Positions 36,222 through 47,830 of a DNA stretch of 64,000 nucleotides are shown here, piece by piece. A model generated the notes under the pieces. The model saw nothing but the letters and a program-made list of their open reading frames with translations, searched no databases and was not told the DNA's origin. A program made the translations under genes and the position numbers. The number at the start of each line of letters is the position of its first letter. The first letter of the stretch is position 1. The stretch is taken from contig NC_135183.1 of assembly GCF_041146795.1 (NCBI RefSeq), forward strand, positions 9,559,340 through 9,623,339, read 5' to 3'. The DNA comes from Maylandia zebra. Its lineage: Eukaryota; Chordata; Actinopteri; Cichliformes; Cichlidae.

Positions 36222-36812
36222 AAGTTTCAAGTTTTATTGTCATGTACAGATAAACAGTGTAGCCACATTTTAATTCTTTGGCTCGTGCTCCTCAGTTTTA
36301 CATGAGCATACTGAAAGTGTGAAGATATATTAAGAAGAAAATAGCAGTAATAATAATGATAAAAGAGAAAAATAAATAAATATTTAGAGAATTTAAGACA
36401 AGTTGTGCAAGACGTGTGCAATGAGCACTTAAGTGGCATCTGTTGAGTGAGTCCTGTAATTGTAATGAGTGTGTAATAGTGTGTATGGAATGTCAGCAAT
36501 TCAAAAGCCTGATGGCTTGTGGGTAAAAACTGTCTCTGTGTCTGGTAGTGCAGGGTTTAATGCTCCTGAACTGCCTGCCAGATGGCAGGAGTGTGAAAAG
36601 TCTGTGGCTGGGATCAAAGAGGATCCGCTGCGTCTTTCTCACACAGTGCTGTCTGTAGAGATCCTGCATGGCTGGTAGTTCGGTCCTGGTGACACGCTGT
36701 TCTGATCTCCCCACCCTCTGAAGAGCTTTGCGGTCCAGAACATTACAGCTGCTGTACCAGGTGGTAATGCAGCCAGTCAGAATACTCTCAATGGTGCATC
36801 GATAGAAGTTTC
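36222..36812 (-). mobile_element. L2-type LINE 3' end
   Basis: Minus-strand reading 36714-36493 gives MQDLYRQHCVRKTQRILFD and RRHRDSFYPQAIRLLN-like segments (actual TTRHRDSFYPQAIRLLNC), preceded at 36812-36770 by FYRCTIESILTGC-type sequence. The tail on the minus strand ends TGACAATAAAACTTGAAACT. It is a 5'-truncated copy whose break lies next to the LTR-like repeat at 36813. Confidence 0.75.
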
Positions 36813-37331
36813 AAAATGGGACTGGAACTCAAAACACAGCTTTATTGCTGGCAAAACTTTTTCACAAAAGCAAAACTCAGAACAGAGGTGCTGGAAGACT
36901 GGACATAACAAACACACAGCATGTTGAGGATACAACACAACAGAGGGTAAAGGCAAACACAGGGCTTATATACACAGGGGAGTAATCAGGGAATGGGAAA
37001 CAGGAGGGAGACACAGCTGGGAGAGATTAGGACTAACGAGACAGGGGCAGGTAAAACTGAATACACTGACATAGGACTAGGACTATCAAAATAAAACAGG
37101 AAATAAGAAACAAATCACAAAAATGCAAACTCGACACTGAGAGACAGACAGAAAGAATATAACACATAAAACAGAGAAGACAGTGACTTAACGTAAAGAG
37201 AACAAAACCAAGAATAACCCTTAATACAAAATCAAAACAGCACAACTCAAACCCCAAACAAATCATAATTTAGAAAAACACCAAAACAGAAACAGAAAAA
37301 GCTGGGTCAAGATGAGCCAGAACCGTGACAG
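36813..37331 (-). mobile_element. LTR-like repeat with TATA and polyA signals
   Basis: On the minus strand it starts TGTCACGGTTCTGGCTCATC, has a GTGTATATAAGCCCTGTG TATA region at about 36962-36979 and AATAAAGCTGTG at about 36838-36849. This is the order of an LTR (promoter, then polyadenylation signal). No internal coding region is attached, so it is a solo LTR or a related retroposon. A decayed relative lies at 3240-3662. Confidence 0.5.
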
Positions 37332-37462
37332 CCAGATGGAAATGAAGGAATATAGTGTATAATCTGAGTTTGTTGTGAACTACATGTTTGAAAAACTGTT
37401 TGGCGACTTCACTAAGTGGCTTTCTGTTAAAGGCTTTTTACTAGGTACCATGACCTTTAAGC

Positions 37463-40400
37463 AGTGTTGGGACTGACGCGTTATTAAGTACAGTAACTAC
37501 GTTATTATTATGGTAACGATCACGGTAACTAGTTATTATGCGAAAACCAGGAACGCGTTACTCGTTACTGGGATTTACATTGTTATTCGTTACTTTGTGT
37601 GGTGGCTATCGCGGAGCTTCCACAGATTCAATAACATTAGCAAGTGGTGGAGGCCAGCAGGTGGATGAGGGAAAGGGGAGGCAGGAGGGGGAGAGACCCG
37701 AGGCGGCCGCAGGTCCAAGTGTCAGGTGAACTGAACTTCAGGTAATAAGTTATGACCTGCAGTCTATCTGGGTCAGTTATAAACCAAGTTTAGGTGGAGT
37801 TTATTTTCGTTGTTCTGACTTTTTCGTACTGCGTACTAGCTAGCATAACGGAGTTTCTATACAGTTGGGTGGGTGCTATGTTACTGATGTTGAACTTTAT
37901 TTTGTTCATAAGGTTAATTATTAGTGTTGCCAACCGTCCCGTAAAAAACGGAATCGTCTCGTATTCAAAGAAAATATTTCGCTTTTCGTATTGAGGTGAA
38001 AAGGAACACAGTTTGTTCAGCTACAATGAAAAAGACACAAAGCTGGAGTTATTCTGTGTTCACGCTGCACAGCTGCCTCTTCTCCTCTCATTCTCTCCCC
38101 CTCTCTCTCCTGTTTCTACTTCAATCATTAAACTGATCAATGATCAGCTGATCGGCTTTTCTCTCTTGTTTGTTTATCGCCCACTTTGCGCCAGAAAGAG
38201 GAAACCAGTCGCGCTAAACAACAGCAGCATGTTTAAGCTTGATCAGCTGTTGTTAGAATTTATTTAATATTAATTTCTAGTATCAGCTGATGTTTGCTGG
38301 AGCCACAGCTGTAAACCTGCTGGTCTTGATGTCGGTTTGGATATGTGGTGAGAGGGAAACATGAAGATGAAACCAGGAGACGTCCTTACTGAATCATCAG
38401 AGCTGAACAGTTGATGGAGAAACAGGTTTACCTTTTAGGTGACATGAATGAGTTGAAGGGAAGTTATGAACTGTTTCTGAGAGACAAATAACACCAGGAT
38501 CCTTTTCTAAGTAGCTGACAGCTGGTAACTGTGCAGGGGTGGATCTAGGAAAGTTTTGCCAGGGGGGCAGGTAGGGCATTAACAGGGAAAGGTGGGGCAC
38601 AAAGACATACTTTTCTTTCTTATTCTCATTTAAAATATCTAGCTTTTATTAAATAATTATCTAAATCTTACAACCAAAGTTTTTATCTGACGTAAAATGT
38701 ATAGAAATCATACATATACCAACAAGACTGTGTACATATGGAAAAGATATATATAAATCTTATAAAGTTTGTATCTGTCTTGTGTGAAACTTGTATGAAA
38801 AGCATACAAGAGTAAAAACAGATATAAGATCCCTTGGAAAAATTATATAATGAAACTTGTATGTTTTGGATACTTACTAAAACAATATATCCCCTCGACT
38901 ACAATTCGGACCTTTCCCAATCAAAAACCTTGGGTTGACTCTACTGTCAGGAGAGCTCTCAAAGCACGGACCACGGCCTACAATATGGGGCTCACATCGG
39001 GCGATATGACCAACTATAAAGCAGCTTCTTATGGTTTAAGGAAGACTGTGAAAGCGGCTAAAAGGCGTTACAAGGACAAGGTGGAGTCGCATTTCCAATA
39101 TGGCGACTCCCGACATATATGGGACGGGCTACGAACAATCACAGATTATAAACCCAGCACTGTGAGATGTACGAAACCGGAATTAGCTGACGAACTCAAT
39201 GCTTTTTTTGCGCGTTTTGAGGCGCCTCAGTTTCAATCTCAGAGCCCTGCACCCGCCCCCGCTGCTGAACCAGCACCACTGATACTCTCTGAGCATGATG
39301 TGAGGAAAGCTCTGAGGGCAACCAACTGCAGGAAGGCAGCGGGACCAGATAGCATACCGGGACGTGTGCTAAGAGTATGTGCAGATCAGCTAACTACAGT
39401 TTTCACTAACATCTTCAATGCCTCCCTGGCCCAGCAGGTAGTCCCCACCTGCTTTAAAACATCAGTGATTGTTCCGATCCCTAAGAACACCCGCCCAGCC
39501 AGCCTAAATGATTATCGCCCAGTGGCCCTAACATCTGTAGTGATGAAATGTTTTGAGAGGCTCATGAAACCCTTTATTAGTTCTTTCCTCCCTCCCGACT
39601 TGGACTCATTGCAGTTTGCATACCGGACAAATAGATCCACTGGAGATGCTGTAGCACAGGTCCTGCACACCACACTGAGCCATCTAGATGAGGGACGTGG
39701 GAACTATGTGAGAATGCTGTTTATAGACTACAGCTCAGCGTTCAACACCATAGTGCCCCACATCCTTACGGATAAGCTCCGGGATCTGGGATTCAGCACA
39801 TCCTTGTGCAGGTGGATTCACAGCTTTTTGACTGCGAGACCACAGTCGGTGAGAATAGGGGATGTGTACTCTCATACCCTTTCACTGAACATAGGGGCCC
39901 CCCAGGGATGTGTGCTTAGCCCTCTTCTTTATTCCCTCTACACCGCGGACTGCACGGCCAGATACCCCACTAACTCCATTGTGAAGTTCGCTGACGACAC
40001 AGTGGTGGTAGGACTCATCTCCGGGAATGACGAGAGGGCCTACCGAAGCGAGGTGGACGGATTAGCAAAGTGGTGTGTGGCAAACCACCTCTCCATGAAT
40101 ATCAGCAAAACAAAGGAGATGGTGATTGATTTTAGGAGACAGAGAGGCGAGAAAACTCACACCCCAATTCAGATCAATGGAAACCCTGTGGAGAAAGTCT
40201 CTAATTTTAAATACCTCGGTGTTTATATCAACGAGGACCTTATTTGGAACACACATACGGACTTCCTCATCAGCAAAGGCAGACAGCGCCTCTATCATCT
40301 GAGGCGTTTAAAGAGGTTTAAGATCTCCAAGAACATCCAGAGGAGATTCTACACCGGGGTCATTGAGAGCATCCTGTGTAATAACATCACGGTGTGGTAC

Positions 40401-42748
40401 GGGAACTGCACAGTACAGCAACAGAAAGCCCTGCAGAGGGTCGTGCGCACAGCTGAACGCACTATGGGAACATCTTTACCAACACTGCAGGACATCTACG
40501 CTGAAAGGTGCAGATCCCGGGCCATCAGGATCACTAACGACTCCAGCCATCCCGCTTACAAACTGTTCAGGCCACTGAGGTCAGGGAAACGCCTCTGTAG
40601 CCTGAAAACAAGAACTGAAAGGTTCAGGAGGAGTTTTTACCCACAAACAGTGAGACTCCTCAATCAAAACACAAATCGGACAACATGATGGACAATTCCA
40701 TACACAGTATATAATTTTCCTTTGAGTTTTATCCTTATTTTTATTTGTATTTTATCATATACATCTGTATTTATGTAAATACGTACACTATAGCTCTTAA
40801 CTATTACAGCGTAATATTTTGCACGATATTATACATTTTTATACTTTTATATAGATATTTTTTATTATAAGTTTAGTAAGATGCACAGTCGGGGGGGGGA
40901 GTACTTTTTAGCCGGAAAAAACATTTCACTGTGTGTTGTACTAGTTATAACTACATGTGACAAATAAATAAAGAATTGAATTGAATTGAATATATGAAAG
41001 TAATGAGAAAGTGGCCACTTTCATGAGTAAATCATATAAGTTTTTACTATTTCTTTTCCATATGGGCACTGTCACAACAGCATTTGTTTTCATTCAAAGG
41101 CTTTATGGCTTTAATACCTGGTGGGCCGGTCTGTAGTCAAAATGCCCGATTTTCTGTCCCAGTCCAGCCCTGCAGGTTAATACTGGCAGTGTCACCATGC
41201 CAGCTGACTGTATTTCATCATCAGCCAGTGTTGTTCTTTATCAATATTACCAAAGTTTACCATAAGTCAGCATAGAAAGTATTTACTTGCTTTCAGGTTT
41301 TATTCAAATGTTAGTCTTTTCAGTTGTTTCCCCACTTTTTTCCTGTTTCAAAATCAAACACCAGTTTGTGAGAAGATTATCTTCTTTTTTTAACAGGCAG
41401 ATAAAGTTTTACATTGGAACTGGCTAATTTGTCAATTGTTTGTTACAAATGTTCGTATTTTAATATTCAAAAATGCTTTTGCCCAAAACATATGTGCACT
41501 ATATGTCAGTAAAAATACTATGCAAATATTGCTGTCCTTGAATGCTGAGAAAACACTGACAAAGCACTGATTGTATCTCTTGTACTTTATCAACGCAGTA
41601 TCTAAAAACTTTGCACCGTAGCGGTTAAAATCTCATTCTAATAAGAGTTAAAAGCGCATTCGGTTATTAGGTTTATAGGATTATTGAATTATGGTTAACG
41701 GTTGGTAGAATTTTTTTTTAAACATTATCTGCCAATTACATCTGCCACCCTTCTCCAAATCTGTGCCCCTACCTGGCCCCCCCAACAAAGATTTTCTAGA
41801 CACGCCACTGCTGGTGAGAGGGAAACATGAAGATGAAACCAGGAGATGTCCTTACTGAATCATCAGAGCTGAACAGGTGATGGAGAAACAGGTTTACCTT
41901 TTAGGTGACATGAATGAGTTGAAGGGAAGTTATGAACTGTTTCTGAGAGACAAATAACCCCAGGATCCTTTTTTAGGTAGCTGACAGCTGGTAACTGTGC
42001 AGGGGCGGGTCTAGCAAAGTGTTGCCAGGGGGCAGGTAGGTCATTAACAGGGAAAGGGGGGCACAAAGAAATACTTTTCTTTCTTATTCTCATTTAAAAT
42101 GTCTAGCTTTTAAAAAATAATTATCTGAATCTTACAACAAACGATTGATAGATTGATGCATATATACCATCAAAACAGTGTACATCACTGTCACAACAGT
42201 GTTTATTTTCATTCAAAGGCTTTATGATTTTTCCTATAATGGTGGGCCGGTCTCTAGTCAAAATGCCCGGGACGATTTTTCATCCCAGTCCAGCCCTGTA
42301 TGCAGCTCATCTGCAGTCTGGTGTTGCCTACATCTTCCTATTCAAAAGGCAGAATTTCCGAGTTCTGAGTACAATCGAAAGCACCACGACTGCAGTTTTT
42401 GTGTTGGATGTAAAAGGCACACATGACGCTGTGACGTAGGCTAGAATCATGGCAGCAGTCAATGACGGTCCAGGCGTAGGATTTCTCTCGTGAAAATATG
42501 CACATTATCTTTTCCTTTCTATTGGTAGGTGGCACAGTGCACTTGTGGCAAGTAAGCAAGCTAGAAGACTGGCAAAGTTATGGAAGAAACACATTAACAA
42601 GAGAATTCTGAGTAAAACCAAAGTTACTTTCCCTAGTAACTAGTTACTTTGAAAGTAACGAGTAACTTGAAGTAACTGAGTTACTTTTGAGAGAAGTAAC
42701 TAGTAATGTAACTAAGTTACTATTTTAAAGTAACTAACCCAACACTGT
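37463..42748. mobile_element. Composite transposon region bounded by CAGTGTTGGG ends
   Basis: CAGTGTTGGG at 37463 and CCCAACACTG at 42739-42748 are perfect complements. Each is followed inward by sequence rich in GTAACTAGTTAC-like motifs, as in fish hAT-type elements. Inside, a unit is present twice: 38336-38680 with 41808-42130, and a smaller one 41060-41170 with 42185-42300. The interior also hosts the LINE at 38891-40988. No transposase is recognised. It may be one 5.3-kb element with internal duplication or two related elements. The right end touches the mucin exon of gene 3. Confidence 0.55.
38891..40988 (+). mobile_element. L2/CR1-group LINE with intact RT-half ORF
   Basis: One uninterrupted frame runs through the element to the stop at 40688. 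From the N side: RKAAGPDSIPGRVL (finger region), PIPKNTRPASLNDYRPVALT, motif A FIDYSSAFNTIVP, motif [15 protein letters not shown], catalytic KFADDTVVVG, then YLGVYINEDL and the C-terminal RRL, SSHPAYKLF and RLLNQ segments. The endonuclease domain is missing. The first codons of the frame before 38891 belong to host sequence, so the apparent start at 38850 is accidental. The 3' end is TGACAAATAAATAAAG plus TTGAA repeats. AATATAT at 38884-38890 and 40989-40995 is the likely target duplication. Clean ORF implies recent insertion. Confidence 0.85.
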
Positions 42749-44737
42749 TGGTACCATAACGAGCGGCCCAACCTGTTCTATAGCCCCAACTACCGCAGCA
42801 CCAACCACAACTACCGCAGCACCAACCACAACTACCGCAGCACCAACCACAACAACTGCAGCACCAACCACAACTACTGCAGCACCAACCACAACAACTG
42901 CAGCACCAACCACAACTACTGCAGCACCAACCACAACAACTGCAGCACCAATCACAACAACTGCAGCACCAACCACAACTACCGCAGCACCAACCACAAC
43001 TACTGCAGCACCAACCACAACAACTGCAGCACCAACCACAACTACCGCAGCACCAACCACAACTACTGCAGCACCAACCACAACTACTGCAGGACCAACC
43101 ACAACTACTGCAGCACCAACCACAACAACTGCAGCACCAACCACAACTACTGCAGCACCAACCACAACTACTGCAGCACCAATCACAACTACTGCAGCAC
43201 CAACCACAACTACTGCAGCACCAACCACAACTACCGCAGCACCAACCACAACTACTGCAGCACCAACCACAACAACTGCAGCACCAACCACAACTACCGC
43301 AGCACCAACCACAACTACTGCAGGACCAACCACAACAACTGCAGCACCAATCACAATAACTGCAGCACCAACCACAACAACAGCAGTTCCAACCGCTATA
43401 ACAACAACAACAACCACAGAAGGTGATTATAAATTATTTGAAAAACATATAGCTAATGATTAACTACAGAGACTTAAAAAGATGCCTTAAATCTGAATAG
43501 ATTCTTCGGTGGGTCAACACAAGTAAATCTAAAATTCACCCGGAGTCAGAAATCTTTTAAATAGTAGAAACTGGTGCTGCAGCTGACTGTGTAAAATAAA
43601 AATGAATAAAAGATTCTGTCATGGGTGTTGTTTAATCCAAAATTACACCAATTACTTTGCTTTTTCTTATATTTATCGACCCCCTGTGTATTCCTTAGAA
43701 GCAGTTTGTACTACTATGCAGTCATTATTCACACACCTCGTCTCACTTGGGGGCATTTCTCAGCCAGATATGGCTAGCTAGTCCAACTGTCCACTGGCAG
43801 GAGTGTTTAGCTAAGCTCTGTTGTCGGACACTACATGCTTTTTCTCATCTGAGCCTGAGTCTTCATCATAGATTGATGCATTGTACCATTAACCCTCCAG
43901 TAAGGTTTTTTTATTTGTACAGTTTAGGAGTTCATGTAGCACTTCCCTGTGGTCACTCCGGCAACCAAACTGACCTGTTGGGAACAGTTCTGCCCTCTGT
44001 TCCTCTTTCACCTCTTGTCCCAATGTGCTGCTCCAGTAGGGGAGGAGTAAACCAATGATGATCTCAGGCTGTGTTTCTCAGCCTCCCCTGGCACTGTCAC
44101 CTGAACACAATGCACCACCTCCTCTGTAGCTGACCCACAAACCGCATACTCCTACTGCTTGACTAGCGAAGGCAAAGGGCCATTCCAACCTGATCTGAAA
44201 AAAGCAGCAGTGGTCCTCTGGAACAAGCCAAAGTTGGCCCCTCGCTGCCACCAGAAGGCTCAGCGCCTCTCCAAATAGAAGTAGCAGCCGCATATAAAAA
44301 TATTGGAGAGCTCAAATGCAAACTTCTGTAGTTTTGAAAGACATGTAACACTTTTCACATGGAAGACTAACAACAAAATTCAGTTTTAAAATCTTATGCT
44401 CTTTTATTCACTTCTGATTGTAATGTTTTTAAAATCTAAAGCCCTGCAAGCACTAGCCCACATAGAGATGAGGATAACTACCTATGGAGAGGTCATCAAT
44501 GCAACCATCATCAAAGTTCTTGAAAAGGTATGCCTATATAAAATTATATCTCATTTAAAATAAGTTTGCTTTGTGGATTCTTTAAACTTACTTTGAATAA
44601 TAAGAAAGTGAGATAAACATTTAGATGTTTAGTCTTTGTGTTTTCTCTCTGTTTAGTTTTTTAGGAACCAGATCATGAATGGAACAGCCCACAGTCTCTC
44701 TGTGACAAACATTCAACGAAAGAGAGTTGGCCCATAA
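42749..44737 (+). pseudogene. Mucin-like gene 3, signal exon not found
   Basis: Coding exons seen: repeat exon from a point at or after 42749 to 43422, then 44442-44527 and 44657-44737, with the same phases as genes 1 and 2. The repeat exon is about 28 copies of a 21-bp unit ([28 protein letters not shown]), very regular and ending TTTTTEG. The C-terminal module reads ALQALAHIEMRITTYGEV ... SVTNIQRKRVGP. No ATG or signal-peptide exon resembling MERK/MDKR was found between 31244 and 42748. A transposon end lies against the exon's left border. The copy may be N-terminally truncated, or may use a diverged distant first exon. The intact downstream frame hints at recent loss or continued use. Confidence 0.65.
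42784..43395 (+). repeat. 21-bp mucin tandem repeat of gene 3
   Basis: About 28 copies of the AAPTTTT unit vary mostly at the third base of two codons (ACC/ACT, ACA/ACT), plus GGA and ATC variants. The GPTTTT variant occurs at about 43091 and 43322, a spacing of 231 bases (11 units), suggesting larger internal duplications. The tract is far more homogeneous than in genes 1 and 4. Confidence 0.9.
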
Positions 44738-45430
44738 AAGCTCCACGTGGACAGAAGTCAAAAGTGTCTGAATGAAGACAACAATTCAAGGATGTCTTTG
44801 TTTTAACATAATGTGAAGCAGCAGTATGCCTCAGCTGTTTTATCAAATCTTGAAACAAGACAGTTGTAGACACCGGCTGTTTCCACAAGCCATCAGATTT
44901 ACAAGTCAAGACAGTAATTTCTGAATGAAAAGAAATAACAAACAGTTTTGTAATTACAGACTTTTGGTTGTATTTTACATAAATGTGAGAACTGGAAATG
45001 TGCTTTGATCTGTCAGAGATTTGTAAGAGGCGTTTTTTTTTTTTCAGTTCTCCAGCTTGAGAAGCAGAGGTCCCTCTGACAACCCTGGTAACCAGAAAAC
45101 GTTAAAGTTGGCTTCTTGCTTCCTCCTCCTTTCTATATTAAAAATAAGTAAAATTACAGTGAGTGAAGCATGCCAAGTGAACGAATACTGAACCTCAAAA
45201 TGGGAAAATCAATTGTCTGTTAGGTATTACTGTTATTGTGACTGATTCTGTTATACTCAAGGTCACCTTTCCAGTTCATTGGCAAGAAAGAATTTGAAAT
45301 CACCCCTTGTTTGCTGAAGGTTGTGTATTTTTACTTTAAAGTATAAATAAAATTTGGAGGAAGTCCAAAACATTGTGTGTGCAGAAGAAGTCTCAGGAAG
45401 CGTCTCTTGCTATTGAAATGTCAGGTAGAT
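44738..45430 (+). repeat. 3' flank unit after mucin gene 3
   Basis: Homologous to 22987-23667 (CAGAAGTCAAAAGTGTCTGA, AATGTGAAGCAGCAGTATG, GTAAGAGGCG, GAGTGAAGC). The spacing is largely kept, making this the cleanest flank match to gene 1. Confidence 0.8.
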
Positions 45431-45444
45431 ATTAACTATAAGTC

Positions 45445-45486
45445 TCATGGGACCACCACTCTACCTACTGAGCTATCCCTGCCCCC
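45445..45486 (-). mobile_element. tRNA-SINE head fragment
   Basis: Reverse complement reads GGGCAGGGATAGCTCAGTAG then GTAGAGTGGTGGTCCCATGA, the promoter head of the SINE at 6714. Only about 42 bases remain. Confidence 0.65.
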
Positions 45487-45817
45487 AAAACTAAATACCA
45501 AACGAAATTTGTTTCTAAATATTTTTGCACTTTGTGGTGTAATATATACTGTATAATATAATGTATAATGCACTTTTGTATAACAATTTTGGGATTATAG
45601 TAGCAACATTCACTAAAAATGTCCTCTTCAACATGTCATTTGGGCCACTGTGGCCAGCCCACCTGGGCCCGACTGGGCAAGCCTCACATGTGCTTTTATT
45701 TGAGCCACCAAGTGGCTACTTTCGGCTACTTTCTTTTTCACATGGGATCACACCACAGTTGATGTGGTGACACCAAATGCCCTTCTTCACACAACCCACG
45801 ATAGATTTATGTTTTAT

Positions 45818-46065
45818 GGGGCGATCGTGGCTCAAGAGATGGGAGTTTGCCTTGTAATCGGAAGGTTGCCGGTTCGAGCCCCGGCTTGGACAGTCTCGGT
45901 CGTTGTGTCCTTGGGCAAGACACTTCACCCGTTGCCTACTGGTGGTGGTCAGAGGGCCCGGTGGCACCAGTGTCCGGCAGCCTCGCCTCTGTCAGTGCGC
46001 CCCAGGGTGGCTGTGGCTACAATGTAGCTTGCCATCACCAGTGTGTAACTGTGTGTGGAGTCGTG
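45818..46065 (+). mobile_element. Second tRNA-derived SINE
   Basis: The A-box-like TGGCTCAAGAGATGG (45830) and B box GGTTCGAGCCC (45871) are well spaced. The body carries CTTGGGCAAGACACTTCACC, which is common in fish SINEs. Its head differs from the 6714 family. It runs without a clear A-tail into BED-finger-like coding sequence at about 46066. Confidence 0.65.
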
Positions 46066-46250
46066 TGTGGAGGTATTTCACCTCCACAAACACCCAAGAC
46101 ATGGTTTGCGATACATGTGGCAAGACAGTGAGGTGTTGTGGCAACACCACTAACCTCGTCAAAAACCTCAGAGTAAGTCATATCACAGAATATGACGAGC
46201 GTATGTTGAGGCGAACTGAAGAGGAGGAGAGGGACAGGTGCTGCTAGGGG
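46066..46250 (+). mobile_element. BED-type zinc finger fragment of a hAT transposase
   Basis: The frame starting VWRYFTSTNTQDMVCDTCGK continues NTTNLVKNLRVSH, then TEYDERMLR. This is the C-x2-C and H spacing of a BED finger at the N terminus of many hAT transposases. The frame stops at about 46247, and no transposase core follows. The upstream border with the SINE is blurred. Confidence 0.6.
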
Positions 46251-46299
46251 GAGAGAGACGTCTCTTGCAGAGTCCTTCAGTGCGGCAGGCAACATGCTT

Positions 46300-47063
46300 C
46301 AACTTCAGGAGTTTTTATTCTATATGATTATTCTGCATTATTAAGCAATAAGAACAAGTCGTCTGATGTCCTGTAATCATTATGAAGCTATATTATTATA
46401 TTATTATGACAATTACATAATACAATTATATATTGTATTATTTTGGTATCGATCTGATACCAAGTAAATACAGGAACAGTAATGACAATGCCAATACTTT
46501 TATGTAATAAATTTATGTAGGGAAGAGCCGTGTATCATGACTCATGAGATTAATTATTAATTTACAAATTTCTAACACAATAACTAAATCACTGTTAATT
46601 AAACAAAACACACCTTTCAGCTTTTCGCGTAATTTGAAACTGGCTTTTTTGAAGACCTGGAAAATAAATGTGTCTGTCTCTGAAGCTCTTTTGGTCAGCT
46701 CCTGTTCTTTTAATATGTTATAAATAACATTGATGTGACAGTCAACACAAAAAGCTGACAAAAAGATTTTTCATTGTGCATGTTTGAGGTTCAAAAAAGT
46801 GATTCAACACAATTCAATATTGAACGTAGAAGAGAGAAACAAAGTATCAACCCTATTGTGCTAGTATAATGTCGATATCATTGATATTTGGATCGATTTG
46901 CTCAGCTTAAGCCAGGGCTCAAAGTCCAGTAAAGTGTCGGAATTGTAGATCAGAATTAATAATCACAAAATATATTAATAAATAAATGCAAAATACTAAA
47001 ACACACTAGAAGTGACAACATGTTACAAGCATACATAAAATAATATTTACAATAACTATAATT
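46300..47063. other. AT-rich intergenic stretch
   Basis: No gene, transposon end or RNA gene recognised. The sequence is AT-rich with short repeats of TATTATTA near 46390-46420. Confidence 0.4.
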
Positions 47064-47830
47064 GTTGGTCCATAAAACCTCATGTGCACAGAAGACTAAA
47101 GTAAAAGTATGAAAGCAACAATTCATGAGTGTGTTGGTGGATTTGTTTTAGCAAATGCAGAGCACCCGCTCACTTTATCACATCATGACATATATGTTTC
47201 ATGTTGTGGCAATACAAGACATCAGCTGTGTTGCAGGGATCACAAAGTAACATCCACAACACACCAGATTGGTAGACTTAGTTTCCAAGTGTAAGAAAGT
47301 ATTCCGACTACACAAACATTAGATGATCTGATAAGTTTTATGATCATTTTGTGAAATTAACTTATGTTGGCTTATTATGGTTGTTTGTCATTTAAGTGTC
47401 AGCTTGCACAGTACATCAAGGATATTAAACCAGACAATCTGATCAAAGACCATTTGAAAGAGGTGTCATTAATACCATTGTTTTACTGCTGTAAACGCAC
47501 ATCTCACTCTGAGAAGCCTGTCGACTAGGAAAATAAACTTCTCACTCACTCCTCGTCTAAACAAGGAAATTGACGGCTGTAATTTTAGTGTGGGGAGCAT
47601 ACCAAGTGTTTGAGTGTTGTATCTTGTACCTGTTGTACGACAAAAGGCCTCTGGAAATTTCATCCTGAACTATTATTCTACTATTCATCTTTCCAGTTCA
47701 CTTGATGAACTTTAAAGCTCTCCCTGTTTGTTATTGTGTACTGTTTGTATTGTGCTTTGAAACACTATAACTAAATTTAGAGCTGGTCCAAGACATTGTG
47801 TGTGCAGGGGAACCTTTTATTATGCATCAT
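47064..47830 (+). pseudogene. Relic 3' end and flank of a fifth mucin-like copy
   Basis: GTTGGTCCATAAAACCTC at 47064 aligns with the last codons and stop of the other copies (GTTGGCCCATAAAAGCTC). It is followed in order by diverged versions of the shared 3' flank: GCACAGAAGACTAAAG, GACATCAGCTGTG (also after gene 4), GAAAGAGGTGTCATTA, CTCTGAGAAGCCTG, GGAGCATACCAAGTG and CATTGTGTGTGCAGGGGAAC. The upstream C-terminal, mucin and signal exons are not found. It shows that the array once had at least five members. Confidence 0.65.

Noticed and set aside
38850-38890. Start codon of the 612-codon LINE frame
   Set aside because: The target duplication places the LINE border at 38891, so the first 14 codons are host DNA that happens to be open.
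42784-43395. CRISPR array
   Set aside because: The regular 21-bp units have no spacers and are an in-frame mucin coding repeat in a vertebrate genome.
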